From: Desulfocapsa sp.
GTDB lineage: Bacteria; Desulfobacterota; Desulfobulbia; Desulfobulbales; Desulfocapsaceae
Length of the DNA stretch: 17,323 bases
Assembly (NCBI GenBank): GCA_030638765.1
Contig: DAOWDZ010000056.1
Location: forward strand, 1 to 17,323
Direction: 5' to 3'
The notes beneath the pieces were generated by a model that was not told where the DNA came from, made no database searches, and worked only from the letters and a program-made list of their open reading frames with translations. Below are positions 13,285 through 17,323 of this stretch, one piece after another. The stretch's first letter is position 1, and every line of letters starts with the position of its first letter. The position numbers and the translations under genes were made by a program.

Positions 13285-15156
13285 TCAAGTTTTGAAGGCG
13301 GCTCTGTGCCATATTTCTATGGCTATAGCATTAAATGTCTCCCGTTTTCTGCCTCCCTTGGAATGTCTGTTTTTCTTGATACCCTCCAATACTGCTATGA
13401 ATTTTTCCTGAAGGATATCTGTATCTATCCAGCCCCGTTTGGAAATGGATAAGTTTTTCATATATTTGTTAAACTGAGGGCTGAGAAATGCTGCGTTGAT
13501 AAAAAAAGAAAATTCAGCTTTGCTATGACGTTTTTTTATCTGCGTGGGGAGTGTGTAGTTGGCTTCTTGTCTTAAAAGAAATTTGGTCTGCCCCTGACAG
13601 TAGCATTCGTAATCTGGTATCGAGATGGCATAATCAGCAATTCTGCGATCTAAAAAAGGTGAGCGGAACTCAATGCCAAGGGAAGCGTGATACCTGTCTA
13701 TATTGTCTAAAACAAAACTTTCTGTTCCGTTTGAATGGATGTTGGCCGTTGAGAGGGCGCCAAGGTTGTCGAGTGTTAACCTTTGGTCTGAATTGACGAT
13801 TCGATTGCGGATATCACTGGATTTTAAAAAGTCTTCAGGAAGCCATTTCGGCAGAGAGAGTGGCTGTCGTGTGCAAAGGGCTTTGCGCAGAAAACAGGGA
13901 GTTGATGACCAAAAAAGATTTACTAAAAGACGCTTTAACGCGGCATGTTTATTTCTCGAGAAAGAAAAATAAAACTGCTCTTTTAGATCTTTGAACCTCT
14001 TACCGAGAATAAAATCGAGGTAAGGGTATCCACTTCCTTGAAACCATTCATCGCCTCCAATACCAGAAAGTAAAACCCTGGAACCGCTGTTTGCAATTCT
14101 TTTTTTAAGATTGTTATTCATGGTTAAGTTTACAGGATATGGGGTTTGGTGACTGAATTTAGCCTGTTTTAGCCATGATTCAGCTACATATTCGTGTGAT
14201 GGTATTTTGTGCACCTGAAGCCCTAATGCTTCAGCAACGATGTCAATATATTGCTCTTCATCGCAATGTAATCCGGGGTAAACCGCACTGTAGATTTCGG
14301 GGTCGGGATGGTTGCTTTCTCTAAGGATGTTGCACGCCATTCCAACAACTGACGAAGAGTCAAGTCCGCCACTCAGTGATACGCTCACGGGGTCGGTTGT
14401 TCGCAGCATGCTCCCAACAGATGAGCGAAAAATATCAAGAAAATGTTCCGTGTAATCGGAACTGTTTTTGTACCATATGCGTTTGTTGGGCTGTGGCGAC
14501 CAAAACTGCTTTACAGTGAATTGTTCTGGTGATGTGATAAGGAAATGTCCGGGAGCAATTCTGCTGATATGTCTAAATAGTGTCTCAGTTTTACTTCGAA
14601 AAGTCGCGACAAGATACTCGGCAACCATTCCTTCATTGGGGGTTAATGGAACCCTGGGGTATTCTACAATTTGTTTGATTTCTGAGCTGAAGAGGAACTG
14701 CTTGGATGTACGATAATAATAAAATGGCTTAACACCTATGTAGTCTCTGGCACAAATTAACCGTTGTTTGGCGGGTTCCCAAAGCGCAAAAGAAAAATCC
14801 CCAATGAGTTGAGCGAAACCAGCAACTCCCCATCTTTTATAAGTACTGACAATAAGCATGCTGTCAGAAAGAGTAGTGCTCTGTTGGATGCCCAATTTGT
14901 CGCACAGCTCTTCACGGTTATCAATTCTGGCATCAGCTGTTATGGTTAGACCGCTTTCCAGGTCAGTGTATGGTAAAATCTCGGACTGCGATTCTGGAGT
15001 AGTTTGCAACATGCTATGGCCAAAACCGATATGGGGCAGGGTAATGGTTTTTGTTCCATCCGGACCACGATGAGCACTTGCTTCAGCCATTCCTTGTAGG
15101 TGCGATGAATTAACGGGTCGGTCATCCGAGTGATATATGCCGAAAATACCACTCAT
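13285..15156 (-). CDS. Lasso cyclase, asparagine synthetase B homologue
   Basis: The 623-aa enzyme would adenylate the core Asp8 side chain and form the macrolactam with Gly1. The N-terminal glutaminase-like domain (about 1-200) starts MSGIFGI; the Cys2 nucleophile of asparagine synthetases is Ser here, as in lasso cyclases that use no glutamine ammonia. The synthetase domain holds the PP-loop SLSGGLDSSS (260-269), GIGGDEWF (365-372) and the later EFRSPFLDRR and KFLLRQ segments that build the ATP and substrate pocket. The ATG lies 2 nt after the kinase stop with no good Shine-Dalgarno, so translation is probably coupled. It is last in the minus-strand operon and converges on the precursor gene. 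Confidence 0.93.
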   Translation of the reverse strand: MSGIFGIYHSDDRPVNSSHLQGMAEASAHRGPDGTKTITLPHIGFGHSMLQTTPESQSEILPYTDLESGLTITADARIDNREELCDKLGIQQSTTLSDSMLIVSTYKRWGVAGFAQLIGDFSFALWEPAKQRLICARDYIGVKPFYYYRTSKQFLFSSEIKQIVEYPRVPLTPNEGMVAEYLVATFRSKTETLFRHISRIAPGHFLITSPEQFTVKQFWSPQPNKRIWYKNSSDYTEHFLDIFRSSVGSMLRTTDPVSVSLSGGLDSSSVVGMACNILRESNHPDPEIYSAVYPGLHCDEEQYIDIVAEALGLQVHKIPSHEYVAESWLKQAKFSHQTPYPVNLTMNNNLKKRIANSGSRVLLSGIGGDEWFQGSGYPYLDFILGKRFKDLKEQFYFSFSRNKHAALKRLLVNLFWSSTPCFLRKALCTRQPLSLPKWLPEDFLKSSDIRNRIVNSDQRLTLDNLGALSTANIHSNGTESFVLDNIDRYHASLGIEFRSPFLDRRIADYAISIPDYECYCQGQTKFLLRQEANYTLPTQIKKRHSKAEFSFFINAAFLSPQFNKYMKNLSISKRGWIDTDILQEKFIAVLEGIKKNRHSKGGRKRETFNAIAIEIWHRAAFKT

Positions 15157-15158
15157 AG

Positions 15159-16109
15159 TTAATTTTTGTGGAGGGGAGCAGTGGAGGCAGTTATGATTGC
15201 TTTCATTATGTCAGGGAGTGACTCCATCCGTCGGGGAGAATTAAGTTTTAAAAATCGGGTTTTGGATTTTTTGATGAGCCCAGCAAGAGAAGTGAGTTGC
15301 TGACTAGTTTTATTACGGTCTGTAATGTCCAGGGGGAAACAGTGTTTTATAAGCTCGATGATGGCCTTTGATCTTGGAATGTTATCAGTTGTCGTGAAGT
15401 CGTTGGGCGGGAGTTTGGGGTCACGTAACATGAAAATTGCAGAAATTGGAAGTGTTTGCACTCTTTTTTCTTCAGGCAATGATAAACGTTTTTTTTGCGA
15501 ATAATGACATACATCAGTTAGTGTTTCTGGTAAATTTGGAAGCTGTGCAAGGCTATCATTTAAAAGGCGAATGCCGTGATAACTTGGTGTTCCGAGCATG
15601 TCGGATTTTTTGGTTCTTAAGAGAATGCAATCGTCTGTCAGGAGAGGGTGGCCTTCACTGTAGAAAAATGCGGCAAGGGTTGATTTTCCCCAACCTGAGT
15701 TACCGCAAAACAGAACACCATTATCATCGATCTGAACACAACTTGCGTGAATAATTAAATCACCATTGTGGCTGAGTAAGCGAGGGATAACCTGGTCAAG
15801 AAGTAAGTGGCTAATGGTGTGGTTGGGTATTTTTGTGTTGGAGTATGAGCTTATGTGGTTATTGTCTGGTTGAAGTTTAAAATCAGATATCCCAGGAAAG
15901 CGGAGCCAGTATGATTCCTTTTCTTTCCCTACAGAGATGGAGGTATTTCCATTGGGGAGTTTCCAGTGATGGATCCATTTAATGGCAATGTCAGGGGGAG
16001 AATCCTGTAATGAATTAAAGAAAATTGTGGGAGGGGCACTACTGTTTTCCTGTAATTCAGGAAGTGGAATATTGCTTTCCACAATATGGTTGAATATGGA
16101 ATATTTCAA
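15159..16109 (-). CDS. HPr kinase-like P-loop kinase of the lasso cluster
   Basis: The 316-aa protein resembles HprK-related kinases of lasso clusters (PadeK/ThcoK type), some of which phosphorylate the precursor's C-terminal serine. Key features are LIIHASCV (His121), Walker A GNSGWGKST (136-144) and the acidic pair Asp159-Asp160. The N-terminal 100 residues form a variable beta-rich domain. The start is TTG, supported by GAGAGG 6 nt upstream, 27 nt after the B1 gene. Here the predicted core ends Ser-Tyr, not Ser, so a classical C-terminal Ser target is absent; Ser22, Ser5 or a Thr would have to be used, or the protein does something else. Family confident, reaction inferred. Confidence 0.85.
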   Translation of the reverse strand: MKYSIFNHIVESNIPLPELQENSSAPPTIFFNSLQDSPPDIAIKWIHHWKLPNGNTSISVGKEKESYWLRFPGISDFKLQPDNNHISSYSNTKIPNHTISHLLLDQVIPRLLSHNGDLIIHASCVQIDDNGVLFCGNSGWGKSTLAAFFYSEGHPLLTDDCILLRTKKSDMLGTPSYHGIRLLNDSLAQLPNLPETLTDVCHYSQKKRLSLPEEKRVQTLPISAIFMLRDPKLPPNDFTTTDNIPRSKAIIELIKHCFPLDITDRNKTSQQLTSLAGLIKKSKTRFLKLNSPRRMESLPDIMKAIITASTAPLHKN

Positions 16110-16136
16110 CGTGAGCCTCTCTAGCTTGGCACTTTT

Positions 16137-16418
16137 TTAGTTACTTTCTGGAAAGATGAGTCCGGCCTCGAGTAGTTCTGAAAGAAGTACTGAAATATCC
16201 GCCTCTAACGTGTCTTTGTCAACTTCATAATCACCTTGTAAAGATGAAACTAAATAGTCGAGTGTCGCACCCTTTTGAAGGGTTGCCAGGATTTTACTCC
16301 CAACCTCATTGAGTCCGAAGTAGCATTCACTTTTCATGTCAAGCAAGACAGCTTCTCCATCAATTTCCTGACTGAGCACATCCTTGGATAACAGGAATAT
16401 CTGATTTCTATTGATCAT
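16137..16418 (-). CDS. PqqD-like leader-binding protein (lasso B1, RRE)
   Basis: The 93-aa protein is a stand-alone RiPP recognition element. It has the PqqD winged-helix pattern: VLSQEIDGEAVLLDMKSECYFGLNEVGSKIL, then helices ending DISVLLSELLEAGLIF. In split-B lasso systems B1 binds the YxxP...L part of the leader and presents it to the B2 peptidase. No strong Shine-Dalgarno is visible. A TATAAT-like -10 (minus strand, 16432-16427) lies close to the ATG, so a short or absent leader is possible. It is 27 nt ahead of the kinase gene and 131 nt after the peptidase gene. Confidence 0.9.
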   Translation of the reverse strand: MINRNQIFLLSKDVLSQEIDGEAVLLDMKSECYFGLNEVGSKILATLQKGATLDYLVSSLQGDYEVDKDTLEADISVLLSELLEAGLIFPESN

Positions 16419-16485
16419 AGTGTTTAATTATAAATTTATATTGGAAAAGTTGCCATAGAAAATGTTATATGCTTTGTGGGGTGAT

Positions 16486-16499
16486 AGTATATTAATACT
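16486..16499. promoter_or_regulatory. AT-rich palindrome between the B2 and B1 genes
   Basis: AGTAT-ATTA-ATACT lies in the 131-nt gap between the peptidase and B1 genes. It is positioned to be an operator for an internal promoter reading B1, kinase and cyclase. The AT content makes chance possible. Confidence 0.25.
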
Positions 16500-16549
16500 A
16501 GATAGATACATGCTCTATGTGGTTCCAGGTGTGAATCTGTCTTTTGACG

Positions 16550-17101
16550 TTAAGTTTGTTTTTTCCAGAGGAACACTGAGACTACGGTAAAAGATTCATG
16601 GCCACTTTCACCTGTGAGTATTGTATCTCCACATTGCGACCAGGCGTGTGCCTGGGCTGTTTCTGGTCGTTCTTTTAAGACACCCAGGTAGAAAACACCT
16701 GGGATATTTCTTTTGTATAACATTCGGTGTGCTGTAAGGGCTTGCGTGAGGCAGGTGCTTTGCCATGGGGTATGTTGTGCTGCCCTTTCGATTGCCTTGC
16801 CAATAAGTAGAGCATTGTCCATATCAACAGAAGATAATGCTGGACCTGATTTGATACTTGTATGTTGTTCAAGAGAACGTGTAAGTCTTTTAAATGGAAT
16901 AGTTAGTATGGCGGTACGAACTATTCCTAACAGCATGAAGGCCTTAATAAAAAGAATTTTTTCTTTAAGGGATAAGTCGTTGAATTTGCGTATGTGACTC
17001 TTCAATGTGTTGTGTGTAAGTGAAGGATAATAAAGAATTATCTGCTCTTTGTGTGGCGATCGTATCTTTCCGACACCTGTTAAAGAAAGTTTTGTAAACA
17101 A
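16550..17101 (-). CDS. Lasso leader peptidase (B2, transglutaminase-like)
   Basis: This would be the cysteine protease that removes the leader after Phe39. The family motifs are clear: IERAAQHTPWQSTCLTQAL with catalytic Cys117, then GVFYLGV and AHAW with His152, and Asp159 as the likely third residue. The preceding helical part (RKFNDLSLKEKILFIKAFMLLGIVRTAI...PFKRL) is typical of B2. The given start is a TTG with only AAGA upstream. A second TTG at 17005 would give 151 residues, nearer the usual B2 length, but it also lacks a ribosome site, so the N terminus is uncertain. It is the first gene of the minus-strand set and divergent from the right-edge gene. Confidence 0.87.
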   Translation of the reverse strand: MFTKLSLTGVGKIRSPHKEQIILYYPSLTHNTLKSHIRKFNDLSLKEKILFIKAFMLLGIVRTAILTIPFKRLTRSLEQHTSIKSGPALSSVDMDNALLIGKAIERAAQHTPWQSTCLTQALTAHRMLYKRNIPGVFYLGVLKERPETAQAHAWSQCGDTILTGESGHESFTVVSVFLWKKQT

Positions 17102-17171
17102 TCTTGTTGATGATACAATATCCTACAAAGTTGCGAAATATTTTTCACTAAGCATATTTTCCGGGGAAACA

Positions 17172-17323
17172 TTGAACGATTTAAAAGTAACAGCAGACAG
17201 AAATAAAAATCGGCTTAATTTTATACTTGCTAACCGAATCACCAAGAAAAATCTGGGAGAATTGTACACGGAGGTTCGCTTCTGTGTGCCGGATTTACAA
17301 CCTGGTTTTGATGTGGTTTCTGA
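17172..17323 (+). CDS. Small conserved-looking protein, 5' part (runs off the window)
   Basis: The frame is open from 17034 to the right edge. The most likely start is TTG 17172, preceded by GGGGA at 17163-17167, giving at least 50 residues. They read like the beginning of a small STAS/SpoIIAA-like protein found in related bacteria: NRLNFILANRITKKNLGELY, then TEVRFCVPDLQPGFDVVS, with alternating strand-helix-strand character. That family link is from memory and weak. It is divergent from the peptidase gene, 70 nt away, and not clearly part of the lasso set. Confidence 0.5.
   Translation, partial: MNDLKVTADRNKNRLNFILANRITKKNLGELYTEVRFCVPDLQPGFDVVS

Noticed and set aside
13246..15073. Several plus-strand ORFs across the cyclase gene
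   Set aside because: All are antisense shadows of the cyclase, whose PP-loop and other motifs fix the real frame.
1..17323. CRISPR array, prophage genes, replication origin or rRNA
   Set aside because: No regularly spaced repeats with unique spacers, no phage structural genes, no DnaA-box cluster and no rRNA-like stretch were seen.

Overview
The window looks like chromosomal DNA from a Gram-negative, probably Desulfobacterota (Desulfobulbales/Desulfobacterales-like) bacterium. The clues are a TolC/periplasmic-adaptor exporter, a periplasmic DsrE-family protein, a large dCache-PAS-GAF hybrid histidine kinase with a cysteine-rich GAF domain, a PEP-CTERM surface protein and moderate-to-low GC. 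The lineage is inferred from family resemblance, not from a marker gene.

Layout. 1-409: end of an unrecognised Gly-rich protein and its terminator. 523-5408: a four-gene operon for a MacAB/TolC-type exporter (outer-membrane factor, membrane-fusion protein, ATPase, FtsX/MacB permease). 5707-7207: an intact tRNA-Arg(UCU) and, 1.4 kb further on, a displaced 3' half of a tRNA-Arg gene. They bracket an IS21-type istB remnant and a HigBA-like toxin-antitoxin pair, so this reads as a small decayed tRNA-integrated island. 7233-8155 (minus strand): a DUF1254 gene truncated beside the island edge and an intact DsrE-family gene. 8156-8713: a non-coding stretch rich in inverted and direct repeats. 8714-11863: the hybrid histidine kinase.

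12113-17101 is the most interesting part: a lasso-peptide (RiPP) cluster. On the plus strand a PEP-CTERM protein gene is followed 40 nt later by a 62-aa precursor with the canonical leader pattern YxxPxLxxxGxxxxxT. Its predicted 23-residue core has Gly1, Asp8 (8-residue macrolactam ring) and two cysteines, both in the tail (core 11 and 16), as in the rare class IV lasso peptides. Converging on it on the minus strand are a transglutaminase-like leader peptidase (B2), a PqqD-like leader-binding protein (B1/RRE), an HPr-kinase-like P-loop protein and an asparagine-synthetase-like lasso cyclase whose glutaminase Cys is replaced by Ser. B1 would bind the leader, B2 would cut after Phe39, the cyclase would activate Asp8 and join it to Gly1, and the kinase may phosphorylate the peptide. 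No dedicated McjD-type exporter is visible in the window.

17172 to the right edge: the start of a plus-strand gene for a small conserved-looking protein, cut by the window. Unusual start codons are common here: at least five likely genes start with TTG.
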